Assembly: GCF_000308555.1 (NCBI RefSeq)
Contig: NZ_BAFY01000322.1
Coordinates: forward strand, 1 to 38,729
Source of the DNA: Nocardia cyriacigeorgica NBRC 100375
GTDB lineage: Bacteria > Actinomycetota > Actinomycetes > Mycobacteriales > Mycobacteriaceae
Length of the DNA: 38,729 bases
Direction: 5' to 3'
In this document: piece after piece, positions 25,459 to 33,410 of the stretch
How positions within the stretch are numbered: position 1 is the stretch's first letter
Layout: every line of letters starts with the position of its first letter
The notes under the pieces: model-generated
The model's database searches: none
Told to the model about the DNA's origin: nothing
What the model saw: the letters and a program-made list of their open reading frames with translations, nothing else
Position numbers and translations under genes: made by a program

Positions 25459-26328
25459 TCACTGGCTCCCGGGGTCGCGGGCGATGATCAGCGGGCATTC
25501 AGCGGTGTGCAGCACTGCTTGGCTGACCGATCCGAGCGTCATCCCGGCGAACCCGCCGCGTCCGTGACTACCGAGGACGATCAGCTGGGCCGATTCCGCC
25601 GCGCGGAGTAGTGCGCGGGCGGGGCGGTCTTCCACCACCACCTGTTTGACACGCACGTCGGGGTACTTCTCCCGGTAGCCGGCGATGCTCTCCGAGAGCA
25701 GCGCTTCGCCCTGGGTCTGCATATCGGGGCGAGGGTCGTATCGGTTGAATTCCGACCAGGCGTGCACGGCGATGACGCCGGCGCCGCGAGATGACGCCTC
25801 TTCGAACGCGATCGCAATAGCGCGGGCGCTGCACTCGGACCCGTCGACGCCGACGACGACCGGGCCGCGCCACTCGCGGGAATCGTCGGGGATGACGGCG
25901 ACCGGACAGGTAGCGTGCCTGGCCAGCGCCGTGCTGACCGAGCCGAGCAGGGTGCGCCGGAAGGCACCAAGCCCTCGGCTCCCGACGACCAAGAGCCGGG
26001 CCGAACTGCCTCGGTCTCGTAACACCGGGATCGGATCCGCACCGACGACCACGGTCGTGACTTCGATCGAAGCGGTCGCCGCGGCGGCTTCGGTGGCGAT
26101 GTCGGCCGCAGCGGCGAGTACCGTCTCACCATGCTTGCGGAGGCCGTCGTAGTCCAGCGGTGGCCCGGATAGGCCGGGCACGAAATCGACGGGCGTACCG
26201 ATCGCGTAGATCAACTCCAGCCGCGCGTGGTGGCGCGCCGCGTACTCGGCCGCCCAGCGGACGGCGACGAGCGACTGCTCGGAACCGTCGGCGCCGACAA
26301 CTACCGGTGGATTCGTGAGTACGGACAT
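25459..26328 (-). CDS. Tandem universal stress protein
   Basis: 289 residues, two USP domains (about 8-147 and 155-285). Both keep the ATP-binding motif G-2x-G-9x-G-S: GSRGLGAFRRTLLGSVS and GSHGRGGFAGMTLGSVS, each with an N-terminal VVGxDGS strand. Related to M. tuberculosis Rv2623, an ATP-binding DosR-regulon protein that influences growth arrest. ATG with AAAGG 8 bases upstream. Two DosR-like boxes 22 bases apart lie 75-110 bases upstream, shared with the divergent nitroreductase-like gene. Followed by a small membrane protein. Confidence 0.92.
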   Translation of the reverse strand: MSVLTNPPVVVGADGSEQSLVAVRWAAEYAARHHARLELIYAIGTPVDFVPGLSGPPLDYDGLRKHGETVLAAAADIATEAAAATASIEVTTVVVGADPIPVLRDRGSSARLLVVGSRGLGAFRRTLLGSVSTALARHATCPVAVIPDDSREWRGPVVVGVDGSECSARAIAIAFEEASSRGAGVIAVHAWSEFNRYDPRPDMQTQGEALLSESIAGYREKYPDVRVKQVVVEDRPARALLRAAESAQLIVLGSHGRGGFAGMTLGSVSQAVLHTAECPLIIARDPGSQ

Positions 26329-26402
26329 GCGCTGGCCTTTCTGTCCCGTGCGGCCCTTCCGCCTGATACTCGAAGGTTAGGCAGGAAATCCGGTGATCGC
26401 GC

Positions 26403-26438
26403 CGGTCCTTGGTCACCGCGATCGAGGACCAATGGCGA
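26403..26438. promoter_or_regulatory. Two DosR-like boxes between USP and nitroreductase-like genes
   Basis: CGGTCCTTGGTCAC (26403-26416) and AGGACCAATGGCGA (26425-26438), centres 22 bases apart, the spacing often seen for paired DosR sites in mycobacterial promoters. They lie 75-110 bases from the USP start and 140-175 bases from the nitroreductase-like start. Confidence 0.65.
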
Positions 26439-26578
26439 CGCGTGCACCACCTCTCCGGGTTTCGGGTCTTTCTGTCCACAGCTGTCCGAAGTCACCGCAG
26501 GATGGGCCCTCATGCCCTTACCGGGTGAATCCCGCAGTGCCACGGTGGAGACAACACATCGGATGAAGGACGGACATC

Positions 26579-27559
26579 ATGGACCGCGGATTGCCTGACG
26601 ACAACACCGTTGAGGCGGTACTCGCGCTCGCCGGCCGCGCGCCGTCGGTGCACAACGTCCAGCCTTGGCGCTGGCGCATCGCCGATCGAAGTGTCCACCT
26701 GTATCTGGACGAGGCGCGGGCGCTTCCGACGACAGACCCCGACCAGCGCGATCTGATTCTCAGCTGCGGAGCTGCCCTGCACCATCTGTCGGTCGCTTTC
26801 GCAGCGATGGGCTGGGCAACGGTCGTCCACCGACTGCCGAACCCGGACGATCCGAACCACCTCGCAGCCGTGAGCTTGGTCGCTCACCGGGCGACCAGCC
26901 TCGAAATCGAGATGAGCGCAGCGATACATCGCCGGCGGACCGATCGTCGCCACTACACCTCCTGGCCGATCCCGTCCGGATACCACGGGCTGCTGTCCGA
27001 GCGGGCGTCGGCGTTGGGAGCGATCATGCGGCCCGTGCGGGACCGCGACCGCGACTTGCTGGTGGCGGCCGCCCGCACCGCGGCGCGCGTCCACGCCGCC
27101 GACCCCGAGTACCGGTTCGAGCTGGCCCTCTGGTCGGGCAGGCACGGCAGCCTGGATGGTGTACCGGCACGCAATGCCCCGATAACGCGGTCGGGCGATG
27201 AGCTTCCTGCTCGCGCGTTCGCGGCGCCTGGACTTGCCGACCCCGCCGAAGAGCGCGATTACGCCGAGCTGCTGATGTTGGGTACCTCTGCCGACGACCG
27301 GGTGTCGCGTTTGCGCGCCGGCGAGGCCTTGAGCGCCGTGCTCCTCACCGCAACGAACATCGGGTTGGCCTCATGCGCGCTCACCGAACCGCTCGAGATC
27401 CCCGCCCAGCGTGCGAAGGTTCGGTCGGACATGCTCGGCGGAACGTGCTATCCACAGGCGTTCATCCGAGTCGGCTGGGCGCCGACCAGCAATGAGCCGA
27501 TTCCCGCGACGCCGCGCCGACCGGTCGCGGAACTGCTGTACCCGCGCGACGTCGATTGA
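26579..27559 (+). CDS. Acg-type nitroreductase-like flavoprotein
   Basis: 326 residues, a double-domain nitroreductase fold of the Acg family (M. tuberculosis Rv2032, Rv3127, Rv3131). Hallmark RAPSVHNVQPWRW at about 21-33, then RRRTDRRHYTSWPIP and a C-terminal half ending in PQAFIRVGWAP. Acg proteins bind FMN but lack clear nitroreductase activity, and FMN sequestration has been proposed; the role stays open. ATG follows AAGGA. Seven bases separate its stop from the MgtE-like gene, so they form an operon. A second, diverged copy is at 33411-34379. Confidence 0.9.
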   Translation: MDRGLPDDNTVEAVLALAGRAPSVHNVQPWRWRIADRSVHLYLDEARALPTTDPDQRDLILSCGAALHHLSVAFAAMGWATVVHRLPNPDDPNHLAAVSLVAHRATSLEIEMSAAIHRRRTDRRHYTSWPIPSGYHGLLSERASALGAIMRPVRDRDRDLLVAAARTAARVHAADPEYRFELALWSGRHGSLDGVPARNAPITRSGDELPARAFAAPGLADPAEERDYAELLMLGTSADDRVSRLRAGEALSAVLLTATNIGLASCALTEPLEIPAQRAKVRSDMLGGTCYPQAFIRVGWAPTSNEPIPATPRRPVAELLYPRDVD

Positions 27560-27566
27560 ACCGCCG

Positions 27567-28592
27567 ATGAACAAAGCCCGCCGACCGGAGGCGGGTGCCC
27601 CTGGCCTCGACCGGGTGAGTGATCCTCGCTCCTCGCCCGCGTTTCTGACCTCGGCGGCCGCGCACGCGCACCGGGATGTCCCGGTCGCCCACCCCGAACA
27701 GACTGTCGGGCGGGTGCTGAGCGGCCTACAAGGCAAACGGTTCGCCAGTGCGTCGGTGATCGCGGTCTGCGTTGGTACCCGGCTCGCCGGATTGATCACC
27801 ATCGAAGAGCTGCTGGCCTCCGATCCGGATACTCGGGTGAATGCGGTGATGGACCCGGACCCACCCGTCGTAGCCGGCCACGAAGATCAAGAGCGTGCGG
27901 TCTGGAAAGCGTTGCACCACAACGAGGCCGGACTGGGCGTCGTCGATTCCGAAGGCCGATGGCTGGGTCTCATCCCGCCACAGCGGCTGCTCTCGGTACT
28001 GCTGCAAGAACACGACGAAGATGTGGCCCGCCTGTCGGGGTATTCGGCCTCGACCGCGGGCGCTCGATCCGCGACAACCGAGCGGGTCGGCCGCCGGCTG
28101 TGGCACCGGTTGCCGTGGCTGTTGTTCGGCCTGGTCGGCGCGATGCTGGCAGCCGGGGTCGTCGACGCTTTCCAGAATCAGCTACAGCGTGAAGTGCTGG
28201 TGGCCTTCTTCATACCGGGCGTGGTCTACCTGGCAGATGCTGTCGGTACCCAGACCGAGGCCTTGGTCATTCGCGGAATGTCGGTCGGTGTCGGTGTGCG
28301 CAGCATCGTGTGGCGCGAGGCCGTCACCGGCGTGCTCATCGGCGCTCTGATCGCGGCCGCGGCCTACCCCGCAACCCTGCTGTTCTGGGGCGTGCCTGCG
28401 GTGTCTCTCGCCGTCGCCCTGTCGTTGTTGGCCGCCTGCTCGGTAGCGGCGGCCGTGGCGATGGTGCTGCCCTGGCTGTTGTCGAAATTCGGAGTCGATC
28501 CGGCGTTCGGTTCCGGTCCTGTGGCCACAGTGGTGCAAGACGTCCTATCGATTCTGGTCTATCTGTCGTTCAGCACGGCCATCGTGGGTTGA
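27567..28592 (+). CDS. MgtE-like Mg2+ transporter lacking the N domain
   Basis: 341 residues. A CBS pair (about 40-160: RVLSGLQGKRFASASVIAV, VNAVMDPDPPVV, GLGVVDSEGRWLGLI) leads into five membrane helices (about 170-340). Key MgtE positions remain: LADAVGTQTEALVIRG corresponds to the GGNAGTQ segment, and DPAFGSGPVATVVQD ends with the pore Asp that coordinates Mg2+. The superhelical N domain (about 130 residues) that helps gate MgtE is absent; only about 40 disordered Pro/Arg-rich residues precede the CBS domains. ATG at 27567 has a weak ribosome site, as expected for coupling to the gene 7 bases before. Regulation by Mg2+ may therefore differ from MgtE. Confidence 0.83.
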   Translation: MNKARRPEAGAPGLDRVSDPRSSPAFLTSAAAHAHRDVPVAHPEQTVGRVLSGLQGKRFASASVIAVCVGTRLAGLITIEELLASDPDTRVNAVMDPDPPVVAGHEDQERAVWKALHHNEAGLGVVDSEGRWLGLIPPQRLLSVLLQEHDEDVARLSGYSASTAGARSATTERVGRRLWHRLPWLLFGLVGAMLAAGVVDAFQNQLQREVLVAFFIPGVVYLADAVGTQTEALVIRGMSVGVGVRSIVWREAVTGVLIGALIAAAAYPATLLFWGVPAVSLAVALSLLAACSVAAAVAMVLPWLLSKFGVDPAFGSGPVATVVQDVLSILVYLSFSTAIVG

Positions 28593-28613
28593 CCACGTCC
28601 GCGCCGGTCCCGG

Positions 28614-29516
28614 TTACCGGGGATGGACGACCATCACTGGGCAGTGCGCGCTCTGGACCAGGGCGTTGCTTGTCGAACCGAGAAGCAGACCGGCGAAACC
28701 GCCACGACCACGACTGCCGGTGATCACGAGCTGGGCCGATTTCGACCATTCGACCAAGTGATGGCACGGTCCCGACATATAGAGCCTGCATTTCACGGTC
28801 ACGTCCGGATATTTGTCTGCCCATCCGGCCAGTTGCTGGGCCACCAGCTCCTGTGCCGCGGATTCCGCCCGTCGATCGCAGATACGGTCGGGCAGGCCGG
28901 CGAACCACCCGAATCGCAGATCACTCCAGCAATGGACGACGACGAGTTCGCAGTGACGTTCGTTGGCCTCGAAGAAGGCCGCGGCCACGGCGGCGCGGCT
29001 GGATTCGCCGCCGTCGACCCCGACGACCACCGGCCCCGTATGACGGGTCTGCTGTTCGGTGCCGGTATCTCGGACGACCACGACTGCGCCGTGCGCATGC
29101 GCGCATACGGATAGCACTGTCGAGCCGAGGAGACCTCCGCCGCTGATCCCCCACGCGCCGATGGCGGTCAAGTGCGCAGTGGCGGACTGCTCGATGAGCA
29201 CACGCGCGGGCGTACCGTCCACGGAAGCGGTGTCGATTCTCAGCCCTGAGTCGATGGACTCGGCCAAGCGCTGTGCGGCCGCCAGACAATCGACGCTGTG
29301 CTCGCGCATGGCTTCGCGGACGGGCGAAACGATCAGGTCATACGGCTCGAGTACAGCCGTCGCCGCGGCCAGATCGACTGCGTGCACGATCCGCAGTCGA
29401 CGGTCTCGCGCGGCCGCTGCTTCCGCCGCCCAGCGCACAGCGAGGTCGCCGGCTCCGGAACCGTCGACGCCGACCACGATCGGCCAACGCTCATCATCGA
29501 AATCCCGCGTGGGCAT
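28614..29516 (-). CDS. Tandem universal stress protein, degenerate first domain
   Basis: 300 residues. Domain 2 has a complete ATP motif (GSRGRGGFAGLLLGSTS). Domain 1 has the N-terminal VVGVDGS strand but a shortened, altered loop (GAWGISGGGLLGSTVLSV), so it may not bind ATP. Closest relative in the window is the USP at 36175-37095, with the same kind of altered first domain and a shared YD-V-P-V insert. ATG preceded by GGAAGGA. It converges on the MgtE-like gene with 21 bases between stop codons. A perfect palindrome at 29636-29649 lies upstream. Confidence 0.9.
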   Translation of the reverse strand: MPTRDFDDERWPIVVGVDGSGAGDLAVRWAAEAAAARDRRLRIVHAVDLAAATAVLEPYDLIVSPVREAMREHSVDCLAAAQRLAESIDSGLRIDTASVDGTPARVLIEQSATAHLTAIGAWGISGGGLLGSTVLSVCAHAHGAVVVVRDTGTEQQTRHTGPVVVGVDGGESSRAAVAAAFFEANERHCELVVVHCWSDLRFGWFAGLPDRICDRRAESAAQELVAQQLAGWADKYPDVTVKCRLYMSGPCHHLVEWSKSAQLVITGSRGRGGFAGLLLGSTSNALVQSAHCPVMVVHPR

Positions 29517-29635
29517 GGGAGGGTCCTTCCACGATTGCTACGAACCATCAGGCTATGCAGCGCAGACGCCGGTCCGCGCCGGGCGGAGGTCCTCTCCGGG
29601 TGGGTCATAAGCCCTCCTGATCTTCAGATGGTGCC

Positions 29636-29649
29636 GGTAGGTCCCTACC
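29636..29649. promoter_or_regulatory. Perfect 14-nt palindrome in a divergent promoter region
   Basis: GGTAGGTCCCTACC, whose complement contains GGGACC. It lies 120 bases upstream of the leftward USP and 91 bases upstream of the Rv1733c-like gene. It has the length and half of the letters of a DosR box but does not match it well, so the binding protein is uncertain. Confidence 0.35.
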
Positions 29650-29739
29650 TGAGGTGACTTCCTTCCCTGTCGCGCGACCGGACCGCGGCGCGAAGCTCGA
29701 TGCAGCACAACGGTTGACTGTCTCGAGGGAGGTCTGTCC

Positions 29740-30333
29740 ATGGCCGACAAAGAAGGTGGCCAGACGCGCGCTCGGGTCCCGATGTGGTGGTGCGGACGAC
29801 CGTGGAATCCCAACCCCCTGCTGCGCACATCGGATCGCGCCTTGTTTTCTCTTCGTGCTGTCGCGCTCGCCGCGATATTGCTCGCCGTGCCGATAGCGTT
29901 GACGATCGGGACCCAGGTATATACCGATGATGTCGTTCGGATCCGGTCACAGCATGCTGCCGTCACGTCGGTCGAAGCCACTGTGCTCACCGAGCCGGAA
30001 TGGACCGAGGCGCACGACTTCGAAGCCCAGGTCCGCTGGGACCGAGGAGACCGGACCCTGACAGCAACCGTTCCCGTTCCGCGCGCCACCGACGTCGGTG
30101 ACCGGGTCGCTGTCTGGATCGATGACGACGGCGCGCCGACCGATTCCCCGCGTAGCCCCGTTACCGCAGTTTTCGCCGGCATAGGCTCAGCGGTACTCGT
30201 CATGACAGCGGCCTGCCTACTCGGACTGGGATTCATCCGCGCCGTGTCGACCGTGTCGGATCGCCGGCACGCTCGGCAATGGGACAGCGAGTGGGCGCTA
30301 TTCGACAAACCCGTCACCGGCGACATGTCATAG
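29740..30333 (+). CDS. Rv1733c-like two-helix membrane protein
   Basis: 197 residues. Helix 1 about 39-61 and helix 2 about 143-168 flank an extracytoplasmic domain of about 80 residues (QHAAVTSVEATVLTEPEW, AQVRWDRGDRTLTATVPVP, VGDRVAVWIDDDG). Arrangement and length match M. tuberculosis Rv1733c (210 residues), a DosR-regulon latency antigen of unknown function. The N-terminal WNPNPLLRTSDR segment is also typical. ATG follows GGAGGT. A USP gene follows after 42 bases, probably in one operon. Confidence 0.85.
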   Translation: MADKEGGQTRARVPMWWCGRPWNPNPLLRTSDRALFSLRAVALAAILLAVPIALTIGTQVYTDDVVRIRSQHAAVTSVEATVLTEPEWTEAHDFEAQVRWDRGDRTLTATVPVPRATDVGDRVAVWIDDDGAPTDSPRSPVTAVFAGIGSAVLVMTAACLLGLGFIRAVSTVSDRRHARQWDSEWALFDKPVTGDMS

Positions 30334-30375
30334 CGCGTCGATCCGGTCGGCGAACGATCTGAAGAAAGGGACCAC

Positions 30376-31278
30376 ATGTCTGTTCGAAATCCCGGCCCGT
30401 CCGGCGATCGACCGGTGCTCGCCGCGGTCGATGGCTCGGATAGTTCCTACCAAGCCGCGGCGTGGGCGGCGACAGAAGCGCTGCTGCACGGCGTGCGCTT
30501 GCACCTGTTCACGTCAACAGGCTTGGCAATGGCGTCGGCGTTGCGGGAAGGCTACGAGCCCACCGAGAGTGAGCAGCAATGGTTGCGCATCGACGGCGAG
30601 CGAATCGTGACCGAAGCGGCGCGGGTGGCTCGTCGAGCAGTCGACGATCAACGATTGTCGGTGACGACGGAGGTGACCAACGATTTCGTCGTGCCGACTC
30701 TGTTGGAACGTTCCAAGACCGCCCGGATTCTGGTCGTCGGTAGTCGTGGTCTGGGGGCATTTCGCCGTGGGCTGCTCGGTTCGGTCAGCACTGCCGTGAC
30801 CAGGCACGCCCACTGCCCGGTCGCTGTGATCCACGATTTCGCCGCTATCGATGCCGTGTCGGCCGGCAAACCGATCCTCGTCGGAGTCGATGGCACCGAG
30901 AACAGCGTGCCCGCAGTCGAGTACGCGTTCGACGCAGCGGCTCGCCGCAACGTCGGGCTGGTCGCGCTGCACGCATGGAGCGACATCAGCTCGCTGGATC
31001 TACCCGTGCGAGACTGGGACTCGCTGCGCGAGTCCGAACGGGCGGTGCTGGCGGAAAGACTCGCGGGTTTCGCCGAGAAGTACCCAGAGGTCGACGTGCG
31101 CAGAATTGTCGTTCCGAATCGCCCCACCCACGCGTTGCACGACCAATCCGACTATGCCCAAATGGTCGTCGTCGGCAGTCACGGACGCGGCGGGTTCGCC
31201 AGCATGGTGCTCGGTTCGACGAGCAACGCATTACTGCACACAGTCGCGTGCCCGGTCGTCGTGGTTAGACCGCGCTGA
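30376..31278 (+). CDS. Tandem universal stress protein
   Basis: 300 residues with two complete ATP motifs: GSRGLGAFRRGLLGSVS and GSHGRGGFASMVLGSTS. The second half (VGLVALHAWSDIS, ERAVLAERLAGFAEKYPEV) is close to M. tuberculosis Rv2623. ATG preceded by AAAGGGA. It follows the Rv1733c-like gene by 42 bases. Both domains should bind ATP; the cellular role is inferred from the DosR context. Confidence 0.92.
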   Translation: MSVRNPGPSGDRPVLAAVDGSDSSYQAAAWAATEALLHGVRLHLFTSTGLAMASALREGYEPTESEQQWLRIDGERIVTEAARVARRAVDDQRLSVTTEVTNDFVVPTLLERSKTARILVVGSRGLGAFRRGLLGSVSTAVTRHAHCPVAVIHDFAAIDAVSAGKPILVGVDGTENSVPAVEYAFDAAARRNVGLVALHAWSDISSLDLPVRDWDSLRESERAVLAERLAGFAEKYPEVDVRRIVVPNRPTHALHDQSDYAQMVVVGSHGRGGFASMVLGSTSNALLHTVACPVVVVRPR

Positions 31279-31452
31279 TCTGACGGACGCGATTGCCGGC
31301 CCTCGAATGCCCGGGCCACTCACAGGTCGGGCGTGAAAGTGGCACGTACCGCGGTTGCGTTTCCACGCGCAGGCTGGGGACGGGCAGGGGGGATGGCAGG
31401 CCTGCGGCCCGGCACGACGTAAGCCGACTGGCCCGCGTCGCGCCGGTTGTCC

Positions 31453-31962
31453 TCACGGCGTGGTGGTTGCTTCGCTTGCGGTTCGTTCAGTTCGGCGGGC
31501 TCGGGGCCCGGCCGTATGATTGTGCATCGTCCCACTGAGTAGGTCGCCGCGCAGGAGTTCACGCAACGCACGGGGAAGCTCGGCGAACATCCTGTCCAGC
31601 TGCCCCTCAGAGAACAGGGCGGAAAAGGCCTCGGTCGCGATTGCCGCCAGCGCCGCCGCTTCGTCGGTGGTGACTCCCGCCTCCGCGGAGAACTGAGCGA
31701 GGAATCCATCGGTGTCATGGGGGTCGAGGATCCGCGTCGGCCTCCAGCCCTCGTAGAGGATTCCCCGGAACACCTCCGGAAGCTGCGCGCCGAGCTGGGC
31801 GACGGTCGCCACCCCGAGGCGGTCGCGAACGCTGTGCAGCCACGCACGGATCACCCGATGCGCGAACGCACGGTCATAGGTGCCCAAATCCTCCGTCACC
31901 GTCCGGAGCCATTCGTGTGCGGTGTGTATCGCGGGGGCGAGAGGGTCGTCGTGGTCGTGCAC
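31453..31962 (-). CDS. DUF2267 protein, short form
   Basis: 169 residues, a single DUF2267 domain (HTAHEWLRTVTEDLGTYDRAFA, then VRDRLGV, QLPEVFRGILYEGWRPTR) and a basic tail rich in Thr and Arg. Similar over the whole domain to the DUF2267 protein at 9487-10140, which has a longer C-terminus. The GTG at 31962 with AGGA upstream is chosen since it gives the same N-terminus as the paralogue (HDHDDPLAPAI-HTAHEW); GTG at 32049 would overlap the flavodoxin gene. Last gene of a probable hrp1-flavodoxin-DUF2267 operon. Function unknown. Confidence 0.78.
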   Translation of the reverse strand: MHDHDDPLAPAIHTAHEWLRTVTEDLGTYDRAFAHRVIRAWLHSVRDRLGVATVAQLGAQLPEVFRGILYEGWRPTRILDPHDTDGFLAQFSAEAGVTTDEAAALAAIATEAFSALFSEGQLDRMFAELPRALRELLRGDLLSGTMHNHTAGPRARRTERTASEATTTP

Positions 31963-32002
31963 GTGAAGGGTCCTATCGTCGTGCGCCAGTGGGCAATCCG
32001 GG

Positions 32003-32557
32003 CTAGGGGTGAACAGTGTTGGTCGCAGTTCGTGGCAGTCCGACAGCACGAGCGACGTGATCCGACCATGTGCGGATCGCCACCCAGTCGCGGAGGTCCC
32101 CGTATCGGGCGCCGCCCATCAGCCGGTAGATGGTGCGCGCTTTCCATCCGACGCCGGCGCGTTCGTATCGTCCTGCGAAAGCCTGGTACTCCACTGGGCT
32201 GATCATGTCGCGAAGCTCAGCGATCTTCTTCGGCACGATTCGGCCGAGCCGCCGCCCGACCGGTCCGCGCAACGCGGGGCCGAGCCCGACGCTGAACAGC
32301 CACACCCGGGCTGCCGATAGCTCATCGCTGTGCGCCCGAATGTAAGCCGAGGCCGCCGGTAGCAGGTCCATGTCGTGGATGGCGCTGCCGATGACGACCG
32401 CTTCGAAGCGCGACAGGTCCGGTGCGTGCTCGATGTCGTGCAGCGCTACCCGAGCGCCTCGGCCGGTCAGGTCATCTGCGATGAACTCGGCGATGTCGCG
32501 GGTCGATCCCTGGTCCGTCGCGTAGAGGATGGCGATCTGGGGCGTGGTGTTGTCCAT
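32003..32557 (-). CDS. Flavodoxin-like protein (HemG/protoporphyrinogen-oxidase type)
   Basis: 184 residues. The FMN phosphate loop is YATDQGSTRDIAE (about 13-25), followed by FEAVVIGSAIHDMDLLPAA and the LFSVGLGPA strand of the flavodoxin_5/HemG family. Such proteins carry FMN and pass electrons, some oxidising protoporphyrinogen with menaquinone. The ATG at 32557 has GAGG upstream; the frame is open back to 32734, inside the hrp1 gene, and M at 32599 is an alternative. It lies 140 bases downstream of hrp1 on the same strand and is followed by DUF2267. DosR regulation would be through the hrp1 promoter (inference). Confidence 0.8.
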   Translation of the reverse strand: MDNTTPQIAILYATDQGSTRDIAEFIADDLTGRGARVALHDIEHAPDLSRFEAVVIGSAIHDMDLLPAASAYIRAHSDELSAARVWLFSVGLGPALRGPVGRRLGRIVPKKIAELRDMISPVEYQAFAGRYERAGVGWKARTIYRLMGGARYGDLRDWVAIRTWSDHVARAVGLPRTATNTVHP

Positions 32558-32697
32558 ATCCTCAGACTTCTCCTCAGCGAGTCCCGGTGGGAGAGCCATG
32601 ATGCCCGTGCCGCCGGGACCAATGACCTTGTTCGCCTGATCGGCCAGCGCCATCGGCTCGATCGAGTGGTGTGCGGGGCTCGATCCGATGGTGTTGG

Positions 32698-33141
32698 TCA
32701 GGTCTCGGTCGTCGTCGGCAGATGCTGTGCGCACACCGCCTCGACGAACTCCCCGACCGTCTGTTCCGGTAGTTGGCGGGCAAGGTCGGCTTCGGTGATG
32801 ATGCCGACGAGTTTTCCTCGGTCGGTAACCGGCAGCCGGCGAATCTGGTGTTGCTCCATCAACGTCAGTGCCTCGCCGATGTCGGTGGCGGCGTCGACTG
32901 TCAGGAGGTCGTCTCCCTGGGCGAGCTCGCCCGTGGTGGTGGTTTTCGGGTTCTCCCCGAGCGCGATGACCTTGATGATGATGTCGCGGTCTGTCACGAT
33001 CCCGACGGGATGTCCTTCACCGTCACAGATCGGCAGCGCACCGACATCGAGTTGGCGCATTCGCTGCGCCGCGAGTTCCATCGTGTCGCGAACGGTAATG
33101 CAGGCGACGTCAGGATGCATGACAGCCTCGGTAGTGGTCAT
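32698..33141 (-). CDS. hrp1: Hypoxic response protein 1 (CBS-pair protein)
   Basis: 147 residues, two CBS domains and little else, as in M. tuberculosis Hrp1/Rv2626c (143). Matching segments: MRQLDVGALPICDGEGHPVGI, TDRDIIIK, MEQHQIRRLPVTDRGKLVGI and TEADLARQLPE. CBS pairs usually bind adenosyl nucleotides, but the mycobacterial Hrp1 ligand is not settled. ATG with GGGAGA upstream. A good DosR box lies 75-88 bases upstream. Confidence 0.92.
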   Translation of the reverse strand: MTTTEAVMHPDVACITVRDTMELAAQRMRQLDVGALPICDGEGHPVGIVTDRDIIIKVIALGENPKTTTTGELAQGDDLLTVDAATDIGEALTLMEQHQIRRLPVTDRGKLVGIITEADLARQLPEQTVGEFVEAVCAQHLPTTTET

Positions 33142-33215
33142 GGTGAAGGTCTCCCGGGTCCGGATCGGTGTGTTCGTCTCCTACCATCTTTTGGTGATGT
33201 GCGGCGTCACCACCA

Positions 33216-33229
33216 GGGCAAATGGTCCT
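33216..33229 (-). promoter_or_regulatory. DosR box upstream of hrp1
   Basis: Minus strand reads AGGACCATTTGCCC, a good DosR-type core. It is 75 bases before hrp1 and 182 bases before the divergent nitroreductase-like gene. Confidence 0.7.
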
Positions 33230-33410
33230 CGAGTCCGGGGCACTTCCGATCGAATCGACTGACTGACCCGGCACGGCCCTCGTTGCACACCTCGGTGAGT
33301 TCCTCGGCGACACCGACGCCGGCCGTTCGAATGAGGGTGTTCTGCCGCCGTCGTGACACCCTGTACGGTGGGCCATGTGGCGTTATCGCTGTGCCGGAAG
33401 AGGTGAGGTG

